Assembly: GCF_010993705.1 (NCBI RefSeq)
Contig: NZ_WOFO01000002.1
Coordinates: forward strand, 186,001 to 250,000
Direction of reading: 5' to 3'
DNA: 64,000 bases
DNA from: Cyclobacterium sp. SYSU L10401
Lineage (GTDB): Bacteria; Bacteroidota; Bacteroidia; Cytophagales; Cyclobacteriaceae
Shown here: piece after piece, positions 15,275-25,600 of the stretch
Layout of the letters: the number at the start of each line of letters is the position of its first letter
Numbering within the stretch: the stretch's first letter is position 1
Translations under genes and position numbers: made by a program
Notes under the pieces: generated by a model
What the model was told of the DNA's origin: nothing
What the model saw: only the letters and a program-made list of their open reading frames with translations
Databases searched by the model: none

Positions 15275-16081
15275 ATGATACACTTTTTTTTAAATCCGAA
15301 AGGTATGTATGAACAAGCAGCAACCATTCCTGTCAATAGAGCATTTCTATTTGGTGACGGTATTTTTGAAACCATGGTGTATGCAGATGAAGAAATCCGG
15401 TTTTGGAAAGACCATCAGCAAAGGGTATCGATGGGGATGCGTCAACTGAAAATGCAACCATTTTGGGATCCCGATATACAGCTGGTGGAGCAACTACTCA
15501 ACAACCTGCCTTTAAAGCCAATACCATACAGGGTTCGCTGGAATATCTTCAGAGAGGGCCTGGGTAAATATACCCCGGAAACAACTGGACATGCTGAATG
15601 GCTGACAGTTACGCCTTTTCAGCCTGTACCCAGAATAAAAAAGGAAGCTTATTTTTGCACTTCGATCAAGGTTCATTCCTCTCCATGGGCCAATTGTAAA
15701 ACACTGAATGCCCTACCTTATGTAATGGCCAACCTGGAAAGGAAGGAAAAGGGAATGGACGAGGTGATCCTACTGGATGAAAACGGCCACCTATCAGAGG
15801 CCGGAAGTTCCAATTTATTCTGGGTTAAAAAAGGAGTTTTCTATACACCATCCCTTGAAAATCATTGTGTAGCAGGTGTAGCCAGGAAGCAAATCCTGCA
15901 GCTATTAAAAGACCAGGGGAAAGATTGTCAAATCGGATCTTATTCACCCAGGGACCTGTTGGATGCAGATCAGGTCTTTGTCAGCAATATTGCCGGTGTC
16001 AGCTACATTGAAAATATGGAAAACAGACAATTTGACTGTCAACCCATCCGCGATATAGAATCCATTTTTAAATTTCCCTGA
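15275..16081 (+). CDS. Aminotransferase class IV (PabC/Ilve-like)
   Basis: This 268-residue protein has the class IV fold. It carries LFGDGIFETM (residues 25-34), the PLP lysine Lys142 in NCKTLNALPYVMANLERK, and SEAGSSNLFWV, followed by TPSLENHCVAGVARKQIL for phosphate binding. The size fits 4-amino-4-deoxychorismate lyase (folate synthesis) rather than the larger branched-chain aminotransferases. The neighbouring convergent thyA is also a folate-linked enzyme, which mildly supports a PabC role. Branched-chain or D-amino-acid aminotransferase cannot be excluded. It is probably monocistronic. Confidence 0.8.
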   Translation: MIHFFLNPKGMYEQAATIPVNRAFLFGDGIFETMVYADEEIRFWKDHQQRVSMGMRQLKMQPFWDPDIQLVEQLLNNLPLKPIPYRVRWNIFREGLGKYTPETTGHAEWLTVTPFQPVPRIKKEAYFCTSIKVHSSPWANCKTLNALPYVMANLERKEKGMDEVILLDENGHLSEAGSSNLFWVKKGVFYTPSLENHCVAGVARKQILQLLKDQGKDCQIGSYSPRDLLDADQVFVSNIAGVSYIENMENRQFDCQPIRDIESIFKFP

Positions 16082-16095
16082 CCAAGCTCTGGCGA

Positions 16096-16890
16096 TTATA
16101 CGGATACTTCTGCTTTAATATGCGGATGAGGATCATAATTTGACAATTTGATGTCTTCATAGGTAAAGGAGAATATGTCCCTAACTTCAGGGTTTAGTTC
16201 CAATCGGGGCAAAGGTCTGCATTCCCTGCTCAACTGTAACCTGGCCTGTTCCAGGTGATTGTTATAGAGGTGAGCATCTCCAAAGGTATGGATGAATTCG
16301 CCTGGCTCGAGCTCACAGACCTGAGCTACCATCATTAAAAACAGGGCATAAGAGGCAATATTAAAGGGAACCCCTAAAAACACATCAGCACTTCTTTGGT
16401 AAAGCTGGCAAGAGAGTCTTCCATTGGCAACATAAAACTGGAAAAGCAAATGGCAAGGGGGAAGGGCCATTTGATCCACATCTGCTACATTCCAGGCACT
16501 CACAATCATACGACGGGAATTGGGATTGGTTTTGATTTGATGAATCAGGTTTTGGATCTGATCGATTTCTCCGCCCTTTCCATCGGGCCAATGTCGCCAC
16601 TGATAGCCATAAACCGGGCCAAGATCCCCGGCTTCATTGGCCCACTCATCCCATATAGACACCTTGTTTTCTTTCAGGTAAGCGATATTGGTGTCTCCTT
16701 TGAGAAACCAGAGTAATTCATGAAAAATGGATCGTGTATGACATTTCTTAGTGGTTACCAAAGGAAAACCCTCCGCCAAATCAAAGCGCATTTGATAACC
16801 AAATACGCTTCTTGTGCCAGTACCTGTCCTGTCTCCTTTTTGAATGCCACTGTCCAGGATATGTTGTAACAGCTGATGGTATTGTTTCAT
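16096..16890 (-). CDS. thyA: Thymidylate synthase
   Basis: The protein has the exact length of the Escherichia coli enzyme (264 residues). It has the catalytic Cys146 in [13 protein letters not shown], the phosphate-binding [11 protein letters not shown] (21-31), [10 protein letters not shown] (125-134), and the C-terminal [12 protein letters not shown]. It converts dUMP to dTMP with methylenetetrahydrofolate in the cytosol. It starts 12 bases after rfbB and so is probably read as the last gene of the exopolysaccharide operon, an unusual pairing that may just be read-through. Confidence 0.97.
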   Translation of the reverse strand: MKQYHQLLQHILDSGIQKGDRTGTGTRSVFGYQMRFDLAEGFPLVTTKKCHTRSIFHELLWFLKGDTNIAYLKENKVSIWDEWANEAGDLGPVYGYQWRHWPDGKGGEIDQIQNLIHQIKTNPNSRRMIVSAWNVADVDQMALPPCHLLFQFYVANGRLSCQLYQRSADVFLGVPFNIASYALFLMMVAQVCELEPGEFIHTFGDAHLYNNHLEQARLQLSRECRPLPRLELNPEVRDIFSFTYEDIKLSNYDPHPHIKAEVSV

Positions 16891-16901
16891 ATTAAAATCG
16901 A

Positions 16902-17948
16902 TTAACTGTAATGTGCTTCATAATAGTGCAGGTAATCGCCAGATGTCACCCCCTTGAGCCATGATTCATTTTCCAAATACCAATCCACGGTTTTTTCAAT
17001 GCCCACCTCAAAAGTAAGACTTGGCTCCCAACCCAATTCTTTATTGATCTTTTGGGCATCTATGGCATACCTCAGGTCATGGCCCGCTCTGTCCTTCACG
17101 AAGGTGATTAATTTGGCAGATTCCCCTTCTGCCCTGCCCAATTTTCTATCCATGATCTGGCACAGCAATTCGACAATCGCAATGTTTTTCCATTCATTAA
17201 ACCCTCCAATATTGTAGGTTTGGCCAGGTAATCCCTTGTGAAATACCTCATCAATGGCCCTGGCATGGTCCTCCACATACAGCCAATCCCTGACATTTTC
17301 TCCTTTCCCATAAACTGGCAAAGGCTTTCTTTCCTTGATATTATGGATACAAAGTGGAATCAGCTTTTCTGGAAACTGGTTGGGGCCATAGTTATTCGAA
17401 CAATTTGAAATGACTGTTTTCATACCATAAGTATTGGCATAGGCCCTTACGAAATGATCTGAAGATGCCTTTGAAGCAGAATAGGGAGACTGCGGATCAT
17501 AGGGGGTGGTTTCGGTAAAGTACCCTCCGTTATCCAGTGAACCATACACCTCATCAGTGGAAACATGGTAAAAAAGGTGATTATTAAGGTCTTTCCAGAA
17601 ATTCCTTGCTGTATTCAACAGGTTTACTGTTCCCATCACATTTGTTTTGACAAAGGCAAGTGGATCGGATATGGAACGGTCTACATGGGATTCAGCAGCC
17701 AAATGGATCACATCAGTAATCTGATAATCGTTGAAAACCTTTTCCAATAATTTTTCTTCATTGATGTCTACCTTGGAGAACACATAATTGTCCTTGTCTT
17801 CTAAATCCTTCAGGTTTTCCAGGTTTCCGGCGTAGGTAAGACAATCCAGGTTAATGATCCGGTAATCGGGAAACTTGTTAACAAAAAGCCGGACCACATG
17901 CGAGCCTATAAACCCTGCTCCACCGGTGATCAAAATAGATTTTTTCAT
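16902..17948 (-). CDS. rfbB: dTDP-glucose 4,6-dehydratase
   Basis: This 348-residue extended SDR has the NAD-binding [14 protein letters not shown] motif, the substrate motif VSTDEVYG with Asp132 and Glu133, and the catalytic Tyr156 and Lys160 in [11 protein letters not shown]. It also has [16 protein letters not shown] and [10 protein letters not shown], all standard for RfbB/RmlB. It makes dTDP-4-keto-6-deoxyglucose, the branch point to dTDP-rhamnose and related sugars. It sits downstream of the Wzc-like kinase, so it supplies a deoxysugar to the polysaccharide. The other rml genes are not in the window. Confidence 0.95.
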   Translation of the reverse strand: MKKSILITGGAGFIGSHVVRLFVNKFPDYRIINLDCLTYAGNLENLKDLEDKDNYVFSKVDINEEKLLEKVFNDYQITDVIHLAAESHVDRSISDPLAFVKTNVMGTVNLLNTARNFWKDLNNHLFYHVSTDEVYGSLDNGGYFTETTPYDPQSPYSASKASSDHFVRAYANTYGMKTVISNCSNNYGPNQFPEKLIPLCIHNIKERKPLPVYGKGENVRDWLYVEDHARAIDEVFHKGLPGQTYNIGGFNEWKNIAIVELLCQIMDRKLGRAEGESAKLITFVKDRAGHDLRYAIDAQKINKELGWEPSLTFEVGIEKTVDWYLENESWLKGVTSGDYLHYYEAHYS

Positions 17949-18013
17949 AGATTCAAAATTAAAATATCCGGTCTTTACAAAAGTCTTAAAGCTTTAACAA
18001 ATCACAAAGTAAA

Positions 18014-20467
18014 TCAGGCTTTAAATCGATTCAAAAATTTATTCAACCAACCCCTTCTTTGCCGTTGCTCTACTTCATAATATCCTTCCCCATACCTGTT
18101 TTTCTTCATATAGGAATAATTGTAGCCATAGCCATAATTGTATCCTCCAAAATCATAGGTATCGCCGCCGCTCTTCAGACCATTAAAAATAGCATAAAAA
18201 TTTCTGATCTGATCATTGGCATACAGGTCATTGATCATCAGGAGGTGGTTTTTATGGGTGAAATCATGCCTGACAATATACAGGTTGACGTCTGAAAAAC
18301 GTAGCAAATCCATGGTCTCGGAAACCAATCCTACAGGTGGGCAGTCCATGACTATGATGTCAAATTCCTCTTCCAACTTCTCCAAGAAATTTACCATTTT
18401 ATTTTTCAGCAACAATTCTGCCGGGTTTGGGGGTACTGGTCCGGAAGGCACTACTGAAAGGTTTTCATATTTTGTGGCAATGATAATATCTTCCGCCTTA
18501 TCCTTATCCACGAGAAAGGTTGACAGGCCTTTTTTATTGGAAATCTCCAGGTAATTGGAAAGTTTGGGTTTCCGGAGATCAAGTCCTATTATACAAGTCC
18601 GCTTACCACTCAATGCCATGGCTGAAGCCAGGTTAAGGCTGATATAGGTTTTTCCTTCCCCTGATATACTGGATGTAACGAGGATTTTTTTGCATTTTTT
18701 TTCACTGGCAATGTAAAAAAGAGCGGATCTCAGCGACCTGAAAGATTCAGATGAAAGGGATCTGGGATGCTGGGCCACCAACAAATTAGTTTCCTTATCA
18801 CTATAACCTATCGTACCCAAAAGGGGTATTTTGATCATATTTTTCAATTGAATCTGATCCATGATCCGATTGTTCAAGTAATGAAAGATCAGCAAAAAAC
18901 CCAGTGGAAGAAAAAAACCAAGCCCTATGGCATAGGAATAATTTTGTGTTTTCTTAGGAAAAATAAGCACTCCCCTTTTGGCATAGTCAACGATACTGTT
19001 ATCCGGAATATTGGAAGCTTTTGCTATTCCCGCCTCAGCCCGTTTTTCCAATAGATAGGTATACAGGTTTTCCCTCAGCTTAAATTCCCTGAAAATATTG
19101 GAATAACTGGATTCTGCCTGTGGCAATTGGGCAAATTGCCGGTCAAATCCAGCCAGTTTTTTTTGATACTCTCTTTTCTTATTGTTTGTGTTGGCAATTA
19201 AATTTTCTATGTTTTCAAATATATTTTCTTTCATTCGCTCGATCTGCTGGTCGAGAGCCGCTACATCCGGGTGCGTTTCTTTGACAACGGCCAGCAGTTT
19301 CCTCCTTTCCAGAGACAATTCTACCAGGTTTCTAATCAATTCACCTAAAAGACCATCTGCAATACCAATGACAGATGGAGACACGATTTCCTCATAGGTA
19401 CCGGTCTTGTTGACGAGATAAGTTCTCAGGGTATTGTAATAAGCCAATTCAAAATCAATGGATTGAATGCTTTCTTCCAGCTGCTGTATGCTGTTCAGCA
19501 CGCCTCCAAATTCAGCATCTACATCCAGCATTTTATTTTCAACTTTAAAATACTGCATGCGTCTCTCCACCGAATTCAGGGAGTCCTCCACAATGTAGAG
19601 CTGCTCCTCAATAAATTTCAGCGCATTCTCTGATATCCGGTTTTTTTCCTTTAAGTCATACTCCAGAAAAGCATCCATCAAAGCATTGACATAGTCGCTT
19701 CCCTTATCCACTATTTTGGTATTCATGCTTACCTCCAGTACCGACCCGTAATTGACCAGGGGCCTTACCTGAACCGCTCCGGCATATTGATCTATCAAAG
19801 CCTGAGGAGGATGTAGTAGAAATTCATATTCATCGTATTGCCTTGAAATATGCTCCAAATGAATGGTAAACCTGGCCTTTCCTTCATTGACTTCCTTACC
19901 GAAAAAATAGGGTTTCCTGAAAAATTCCTCCTCTTCTTCTGCATAAGGATAACTCATAAAAAATTGATCCAAAAACATGTTTTCTCCAGGTAATAGCTGA
20001 AAGGTGGAATCCGAAAGAATATTGATTCTTATTTTCCTATTGGTCAGTTGGGGATGATTCCAATCCACCTCCACCCTAATCGGACTATTATTATAGAGCT
20101 CAATTTCCTTGATATTGGTAGATGCAAAATAACTGACATCAAAGTGAAGCTTGCTTAATGCCTCTGCCGCAAGGTTTTTTGAAGAAAAAAGTAAAATATC
20201 ATTCGTCAGATTTTCTGTTCCGGAAAAAATATTGGAACGGTCCAGGATCCTTACCTCAGGAGAGGCATTACTTTTGATCATCATGCTGCCTTTTACTTCA
20301 TACCTTTCGACTGTATACCGGTGAAAGAGAAATACGGCTACCAATCCAAATACAATACAAAACAAATACAGCGGCCAATACCTGAAGTATTTGATGATAT
20401 AATACTTGATATCAATCGGTTTTTCCTGTTCCTCAAATTGAGATAAATCCAAATTTTCCATTGTCAA
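18014..20467 (-). CDS. Wzc-like polysaccharide co-polymerase with tyrosine autokinase
   Basis: The 817-residue protein has an N-terminal Wzz domain with a first membrane helix (YLFCIVFGLVAVFLF), a periplasmic coiled-coil region (about 260-450), a second helix near 510-530, and a C-terminal BY-kinase. The Walker A is SSISGEGKT (about 600), Walker A-prime is IIGLDLRKP and Walker B is FDIIVMDCPP. A Tyr-rich tail (YDFGGYNYGYGYNYSY) is the autophosphorylation cluster. It controls chain length and export across the inner membrane with the Wza-like protein, whose gene overlaps it by four bases. Phosphorylation of the tail should regulate assembly. Confidence 0.93.
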   Translation of the reverse strand: MTMENLDLSQFEEQEKPIDIKYYIIKYFRYWPLYLFCIVFGLVAVFLFHRYTVERYEVKGSMMIKSNASPEVRILDRSNIFSGTENLTNDILLFSSKNLAAEALSKLHFDVSYFASTNIKEIELYNNSPIRVEVDWNHPQLTNRKIRINILSDSTFQLLPGENMFLDQFFMSYPYAEEEEEFFRKPYFFGKEVNEGKARFTIHLEHISRQYDEYEFLLHPPQALIDQYAGAVQVRPLVNYGSVLEVSMNTKIVDKGSDYVNALMDAFLEYDLKEKNRISENALKFIEEQLYIVEDSLNSVERRMQYFKVENKMLDVDAEFGGVLNSIQQLEESIQSIDFELAYYNTLRTYLVNKTGTYEEIVSPSVIGIADGLLGELIRNLVELSLERRKLLAVVKETHPDVAALDQQIERMKENIFENIENLIANTNNKKREYQKKLAGFDRQFAQLPQAESSYSNIFREFKLRENLYTYLLEKRAEAGIAKASNIPDNSIVDYAKRGVLIFPKKTQNYSYAIGLGFFLPLGFLLIFHYLNNRIMDQIQLKNMIKIPLLGTIGYSDKETNLLVAQHPRSLSSESFRSLRSALFYIASEKKCKKILVTSSISGEGKTYISLNLASAMALSGKRTCIIGLDLRKPKLSNYLEISNKKGLSTFLVDKDKAEDIIIATKYENLSVVPSGPVPPNPAELLLKNKMVNFLEKLEEEFDIIVMDCPPVGLVSETMDLLRFSDVNLYIVRHDFTHKNHLLMINDLYANDQIRNFYAIFNGLKSGGDTYDFGGYNYGYGYNYSYMKKNRYGEGYYEVEQRQRRGWLNKFLNRFKA

Positions 20468-21309
20468 AAAATTCCTGAAGTAATTCCATAAATAAACATC
20501 ATCGCCGTAATAATGGATATACCCAATTGAAGACTGGAAGAGAGGTTCTCTCCTGAGCCGATTTGCCGGATTTGCATGGGTTGCAAATATAAAACATCAT
20601 TTGGTTGAATGAAAAAATAAGGAGAAGCCAATAGCTGCCTGTCATTCAAATCAATTTGGTGAATTTTCATTCCTCCATCGTATTGCCGGATCAGGAACAA
20701 CTCATTTTTCCTTGCCAAAATATTGGATTCACCTGCCATAGAAATGGCATCAAAAATGGTAGCTCTGTTTTTAAGGATGACTTTTGGCCCTACACTTTGA
20801 AATTCACCCAAGGTAGTAAACCGGATACCTCCTATCCTTAAACGTACGTCTACATCTTCCTTAAAATAAACATTGATCGCTTCCTGTACTTTTTCTCTGG
20901 CTACTTCCTCTGTCAAACCAGACAATTTAATCAATCCCAATACGGGTATTCTCACAAAGCCATCCTTATCCAAAGAATAACCGGAAAAATAAAAAATATC
21001 CATGGCTCCTCCTCCGCCACCACCGCCCCTGCCTCCTCTGGCTGCGGTTGCTCCCTGGTATTCAAATGCACGTAATAATTCTCCATTGGGAGAGGCGAAA
21101 TCAATATCTACGATGTCGAAGGGTTGTAATACGTATTCATAATCCACCTCTGCATAAGGAATAAATTCATCCAATGCGATGGGGTCATTGCCCTTAATAT
21201 TCTGAAGGTAGTTGATCCTCTTATTACTGATACAAGAAGTCATCCATATAGAAAACGCCATCATGGCGATCACCCTCGTCATACAAAAATTCAGTTTAAA
21301 TGCGCTCAA
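20464..21309 (-). CDS. Wza-like polysaccharide export lipoprotein
   Basis: The 281-residue protein has a lipoprotein signal (SIWMTSCISNK). A Poly_export domain follows, beginning at YVLQPFDIVDIDFASPNGE, with SLDKDGFVRIPVLGLIKL and a SLBB-type stretch RFTTLGEFQSVGPKVILK. It ends in a C-terminal hydrophobic segment, as seen in Bacteroidota homologues. It forms the outer-membrane exit of the polysaccharide secretion machine. A Gly-rich insertion (GGRGGGGGGGA near residue 92) is odd and may be a flexible loop. The 4-base ATGA overlap with the kinase gene shows translational coupling. Confidence 0.9.
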   Translation of the reverse strand: MSAFKLNFCMTRVIAMMAFSIWMTSCISNKRINYLQNIKGNDPIALDEFIPYAEVDYEYVLQPFDIVDIDFASPNGELLRAFEYQGATAARGGRGGGGGGGAMDIFYFSGYSLDKDGFVRIPVLGLIKLSGLTEEVAREKVQEAINVYFKEDVDVRLRIGGIRFTTLGEFQSVGPKVILKNRATIFDAISMAGESNILARKNELFLIRQYDGGMKIHQIDLNDRQLLASPYFFIQPNDVLYLQPMQIRQIGSGENLSSSLQLGISIITAMMFIYGITSGIF

Positions 21310-21365
21310 AATTAATTAAATATGAACGTTTAGGAAATTAAAGCTTGTAATTAATTTAATCGACA

Positions 21366-22523
21366 TTATTCTTTATCCAACAAGCGCTTATATGCCTTCA
21401 AAATTTCATTATGAACCTTTTTCCGGTCAAAATCTTGTCTAACCCGCTCAAACATTCTTTCTGCATAACCTTGCATTTCAGTCCTTTTTACAAAAGCAAA
21501 CTCCATGGCTTCCTTTAAAGCCGGCACCTGACCAACAGGAAATACCAACGCGGTTTTTTTATGAACGGCCAATTCTTTGTTACCCGCTATATCGGAACAA
21601 ATTACCGGACAACACATGGCGCCCGCTTCCAGTAAAACATTGGGGAATCCCTCCCTGTGGGAAGCGTGTACAAGGACATCACATAAAGCCAGGTAATAGG
21701 CCACATGATCCGTCCACGGAACATGTACTATTCTCGGATGATCACCGATTTGATTGATGGTTTTCTTTTCCAATGGATTAAGATCCTGCTCAAAATCCCC
21801 CAATAACACCAATTTGGATCGATTAACAATTTTTGATTGAATAAAGGCTTCTACCAGGTTGGCTATTCCCTTATCTTTCACCATTCTTCCAACTGCCAGA
21901 ATCAAAAATTCATCCTCCCCTGGAGTAAGCCTCATGGTCGCAGCGACCAAATGATTTTCCTGGAGGTTTTCACGATTAAAAAGATCCAAATCCACGCCGT
22001 TGGAAGAGCCATTGCCAATTACTTTGACCTTATCTGGATTTACCAATTTCTCCTCAATAATGAACTTTTTGAGGGATTTTGCATTGGCCCAAACTTCATG
22101 GGCAAAACGAAAGGTCAGCTTTTCCATAGCCACAAGTAGCTTTTGCTTGCCTTTTGTTTTTGATACATATGGCAATCCGGCCAATGTATGGATACGCACC
22201 GGAACCCTGGCCATCCATGCCGCAATCATGGATAATAATCCAGCCTTGGGAGTATGACTGTGCACAATATCCGGTTTTTCCTTTTTAAATAATTGATACA
22301 ACAGCCATAGGCAATACAAGTCCTTTAATGGAGTGATTCTACGGGTAAACGGTATAATCTCTCTGCGGACATTTTTTTCACTTTTCAAAACATCATGCCA
22401 TTCATTTCCCTCCGAACTGACCATCAGCACCTCAAATCCTGCCTCTGACATGTAATGCATCTGGTGCTTAAGTAATAATTTTAGGGAAAGGGGAACGGTA
22501 GTTATCCTGAGTAATTTTGGCAT
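21366..22523 (-). CDS. GT4 glycosyltransferase of the exopolysaccharide operon
   Basis: This 385-residue GT-B enzyme has an acceptor domain with DIVHSHTPKAGLLSMIAAWM and a donor-binding domain with HASHREGFPNVLLEAGAMC, the EX7E-like motif of family GT4. VIGNGSSNGVDLDLFN is the usual inter-domain region. It resembles the enzymes that add an early sugar to undecaprenyl-linked glycans (CapM/PssA-like naming). The gene is 56 bases upstream of the wza-like gene and probably leads the operon. Sugar specificity cannot be read. Confidence 0.88.
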   Translation of the reverse strand: MPKLLRITTVPLSLKLLLKHQMHYMSEAGFEVLMVSSEGNEWHDVLKSEKNVRREIIPFTRRITPLKDLYCLWLLYQLFKKEKPDIVHSHTPKAGLLSMIAAWMARVPVRIHTLAGLPYVSKTKGKQKLLVAMEKLTFRFAHEVWANAKSLKKFIIEEKLVNPDKVKVIGNGSSNGVDLDLFNRENLQENHLVAATMRLTPGEDEFLILAVGRMVKDKGIANLVEAFIQSKIVNRSKLVLLGDFEQDLNPLEKKTINQIGDHPRIVHVPWTDHVAYYLALCDVLVHASHREGFPNVLLEAGAMCCPVICSDIAGNKELAVHKKTALVFPVGQVPALKEAMEFAFVKRTEMQGYAERMFERVRQDFDRKKVHNEILKAYKRLLDKE

Positions 22524-22690
22524 TCAGCTGTATGGTTAATTAAAAGTCCAAATATACCTTTTAAATTGGTATGAAACTTCATTCATACCTGTTTCAAAAG
22601 ATTCTGTTTACCCAGAATAAACGAAGTGGAAAAAACTTAAGTATAGGCTAAAGCCCCTTTAATTGGGGATGAAATTCAGAACTTCCAGCC

Positions 22691-25600
22691 TCAGTCAGCA
22701 AATGGAACCTTCTCTTTTCGCCATTCTCCAGAATAATTCATCACTTCAATTTCCTCAATATCATGGGGTATAGGCAACCACCTGGTAGCCTGGGAAAGGA
22801 ACCCTGAACCATGGTACAGTTCACGCCTGATGGTGTCTCCTTTATTGGTATGGATCAGTACGATGAAGTCATCCGGATGGGGATTAAAGAAGGATTTACT
22901 ACCCCTTGATTTTTCCTGATGTTCAAATACACGTAAACTGTCCCTGTTCTGTCCGGCAATAAATAACATTTGATCTCCTGCCCCCTTTAACTGCACCAAT
23001 GATTTGCCATCCCCACCGACATAAAAACCACTTTCCGCTGGCAAGATAGCCTCGAAATTACCTCGTCCATCCCCCTTCAGCCAAAGCCCAACAAATGCAT
23101 CCAATCTGCCTGAAAAAACTTCATTTCCGTAGTCATTGCCCGTCATCAGGACGTCAAGATGCCCATCTTCATCCAGATCCGTAGTAGTCATGCCATATAC
23201 AGGAGCGATTTGCGCCAATACCGGTAATGGTTTCAGGTTAAATTTTCCATTGCCCAGGTTTTCCAAATAGCTGCTGGACATTTGGTTGGCCACCAGCTTT
23301 TCCGAAGTACTGCGTTCATCCGGAGTCAATACCTCCTGGAGACCAGCCCTGCCATAGGCCTTAAAATTGGGGAAACGTTTTCTGAACAGGGTGCTTTGGC
23401 TGTATAAATCCATCCAAAAATGCACAGGAAACTGCCTGAAGTTTCCATCTTCATCCTTAAAATAGGCAAATAGAATGGGATCAATACTCTGGTTCCGGTC
23501 AAAATCTCCGGCATAGAGGGTAAGGGGTCTACCTTCACTTACCTGATAAAAATTGTTTTGCCCCAAATTTCCTACCAGGTAATCCATATCTCCATCTTGA
23601 TCAAAATCAGCAGCAGCTATGCTGTTCCACCAGCCCACCTGCTTTTCCAGACCGGTATTTTCCAATAATTCCAATTTACCATCCACATTTTTAAAAATGG
23701 TGATTGCCATAAACTCCCCTACCACCATCAGGTCAACCTTCCCGTCATTATCCACATCTGTCCACAAGGCATCCGTTACCATTCCAATCTCTTTTAACCC
23801 CGGAGCGACGGCCTCCGTTACATCAGTCCACTGCTCACCGTCATTCTTCAATAAAAAGCTTTTCCCCGGCAGGGGATACTGCCCCTGCCCTGATCTGCCT
23901 CCCACAAAAAGGTCCAAATACCCATCTCCATCAAAGTCTGCAGCCCTCACCACGGTGCCCACTTCCCGGATTTCAGGAAGTACACCTGATAACAGGCTGA
24001 AATTTCCCTCACCATCATTTTCGTACAGCCTGTCCTGGTATATTTCATTCCCCAGGGCATACTCACTGCTTCCACTGACTGCATACAGGTCCAGATCCCC
24101 ATCCTTATCCCAGTCAAACAGCAATAAGCCCATGTCTTCCATCTGGCTTTCCTCTGACAAGGGAAAAGGTTGGGATCGAAATGTCCCGTCCTCTTTTTGA
24201 AACAACAGCTGCCTGGCATATCCTGCAGCCCCGGCTACAACCAGATCCTCCAATCCATCACCATTAATATCCCCTACCGCCAGGCCCGGTCCATATTGGG
24301 AAAGCTTGTGCGGTAGTGTCCTTTGCACATTAAAATCTACTGCGTCCCGTTCCTGGTGCATGATATCCAAACCAACCTTCTGTCTCGATTCTTTCAATAG
24401 AGAAGATGAAGCAGGACCGGTTAAAAAAGTACGGGTATCTTCTTCAGAGATGGTATTTGCATCCCTGATATCTAAGGATAGCACCTGATTAACAGGAATA
24501 TTTTCCATTTCCTGCCAGCGTCCATCAGGCCAGAGGATTTCCAGACCTTGAATAGCATTGTCCCTACCCAGCCCAAAATGTACGATATCTTCCACTGAAG
24601 ACATGTACCCCCGGCCTGTGTAATGTTCATGAAAGAGGATTTGTCCATTGACAAGGGTGATTTTTATTTTGGCTCCCAAACCTTGTGGATTATTGGGGAG
24701 CCCCTTTAATTTCAATCGCAAAAAATGGGGGCTTTCGTTTTCACGGGTATTGTTCAAAGTGTTTTCAAAAATAAAGGCTTCCTGATTGATATTACTGACG
24801 ACATAATCCAGGTCTCCGTCCATGTCCAGATCTGCAAAGGCTGCCCCATTGGAGAAAGACGGCAGATCCAAGCCCCAGTCCCTGCTGGAATCTTCGAAAG
24901 TAAGATTTCCATTATTTCTAAAGACATAATTGGGGATTTTAACAATGGGAATAGAATCCAAAAGCAACTTTGTGCTGGCCACACTGCCCATATCGGCTCT
25001 GAAATTGGTAAAATCCTTGTCGGTTACATCCCTGGGATACCCATTGGTCACCAGCAGGTCTCTGAACCCATCATTGTCCATGTCTACCAGCAGAGGAGAC
25101 CAACTCCAATCAGTCTGATAGATACCTGCAAGAAACCCAATCTCACTGAAGGGGAAGCCATTTCCATTATTGAGATGAAGCATGTTGCGGACATATTGGT
25201 ACTCAAAGCCCCACCGTTCATTATTGATGTATTTTTGATAGGAATTTTGGCTGATGGTGGTCTTCATCCGGAAATTGCTTTCTGCCAGCATGTCCAGGGT
25301 CAGCAGATCCGGTAATCCATCGTTATTGATATCCGCCATATCCACTCCCATAGAGAAGTGGCTTTGATGCCGGATATAGTCCTCAATGCGGTTAGAAAAG
25401 GTACCATCGCCATTGTTCAGGTACAAAATATCATTCGATAGGTAATCATTGCTTACATAGATATCCGGCCAGCCATCAGCGTTGAAATCGGTAGTGGCAA
25501 GCCCCAAACCATATCCCTCTATCTTTATTCCGGCTTCCTGACTTACATCTGAAAAAGTGCCATCACCATTATTGCGATATAACTTGTCATTGTTTCCGGC

